Assembly (NCBI GenBank): GCA_030765045.1
Contig: CM060962.1
Span: forward strand, 214,856,031-214,920,030
Source: Tenodera sinensis
Lineage: Eukaryota > Arthropoda > Insecta > Mantodea > Mantidae
DNA: 64,000 nucleotides
Reading direction: 5' to 3'
The notes below the pieces were generated by a model. The model was not told the origin of the DNA and searched no databases. It saw nothing but the letters and a program-made list of their open reading frames with translations. Below are positions 63,795-64,000 of the stretch, in pieces; position 1 is the first letter of the stretch; each line of letters begins with the position of its first letter. The translations under genes and the position numbers were made by a program.

Positions 63795-64000
63795 CGCCGA
63801 AAAACGCCGACCTCGCCGTATTCTGGAGCCACATCGGCCCCTAAACAAGATTCAATCACCACCGCCGTGAGTACCAGCGCAGCCACCACCACCGGCGAGA
63901 CGAACGCCGAGACCGAGAGATTGACGGACCTGATCTTCAGCTCCAACTGAACGTCAACATGGGGAAAAAGAAAACAGCGAAGACCAGCATAAAACATGCG
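63795..64000 (+). mobile_element. Cg2: start of an ORF1-only element, runs off the window
   Basis: Sequence after 63901 matches the 5' UTR of Cg1 (GACGGACCTGATCTTCAGCTCCAAC...GTCAACATGG), and an ORF begins at 63959 with MGKKKTAKTS, as in Cg1 (MGKKKAAKTS). The preceding ~105 bp read as an X-type ORF1 N-terminus (TPTSPYSGATSAPKQ), so its 5' end is a mosaic of X and Cg. Confidence 0.7.

Overview
The window looks like arthropod (probably insect) nuclear DNA made almost entirely of retrotransposons. I see no host protein gene, rRNA, tRNA gene or CRISPR array. Pointers to an arthropod are Jockey-type non-LTR elements, an R1-like relic, a Penelope-like relic, a tRNA-derived SINE and a Gypsy-type LTR element with a tRNA-Lys primer site. 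The species cannot be told from the sequence. Element labels here are mine. Jk-A, Jk-B and Jk-C are Jockey-clade families with ORF1 (C-terminal CCHC knuckles) and ORF2 (APE-type endonuclease plus reverse transcriptase). Jk-E is a tail-only fragment. X and Cg are about 2 kb 'ORF1-only' elements that encode a zinc-knuckle protein, carry a poly(A) tail and have no ORF2.

Layout: 1-1680 is a decayed R1-like RT, followed by a GGCGA pentanucleotide array and two tandem SINE copies (2355-2898). 2899-6016 holds plus-strand Jockey and X fragments. 6017-6652 is a Penelope-like GIY-YIG fragment. From 6653 to 51979 nearly everything is on the minus strand, in the order X1, C1, B1, A1, X2a, X2b, A3, E, B2, X3, B3, X4, A4, Cg1, C, X5, C2, X6. 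The poly(T) of each element abuts the (often truncated) 5' end of the one before it. B2 is split by an LTR element (20295-26578) with apparently identical LTRs. C is split by X5, which is split by C2. At 51980-52054 the orientation flips, and B4, A5, X7, B5 and Cg2 follow on the plus strand to the end.

How the parts work together: Jk-A, -B and -C would supply endonuclease and RT. X and Cg supply only an RNA-binding ORF1 protein and must use a partner's ORF2, like HAL1 in mammals or HeT-A in Drosophila. The most interesting signal is a small stem-loop in the 3' UTR of all these families, ORF1-only ones included (24 copies). Its stem changes in a compensatory way between families (GCGG/CCGC, GAGG/CCUC, CGGG/CCCG, GCAG/CUGC) while the loop frame GUGCU...GCGGNA stays fixed. 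It is a candidate shared recognition site for reverse transcription. A second covarying structure lies 74-100 nt after the ORF2 stop, only in ORF2-bearing families. Several junctions keep target-site duplications showing that new copies entered exactly at the edge of older poly(T) tracts. The best-preserved coding regions are ORF2 of C2 (47266-50016), ORF1 of X5 (44773-46380) and the LTR element gag.
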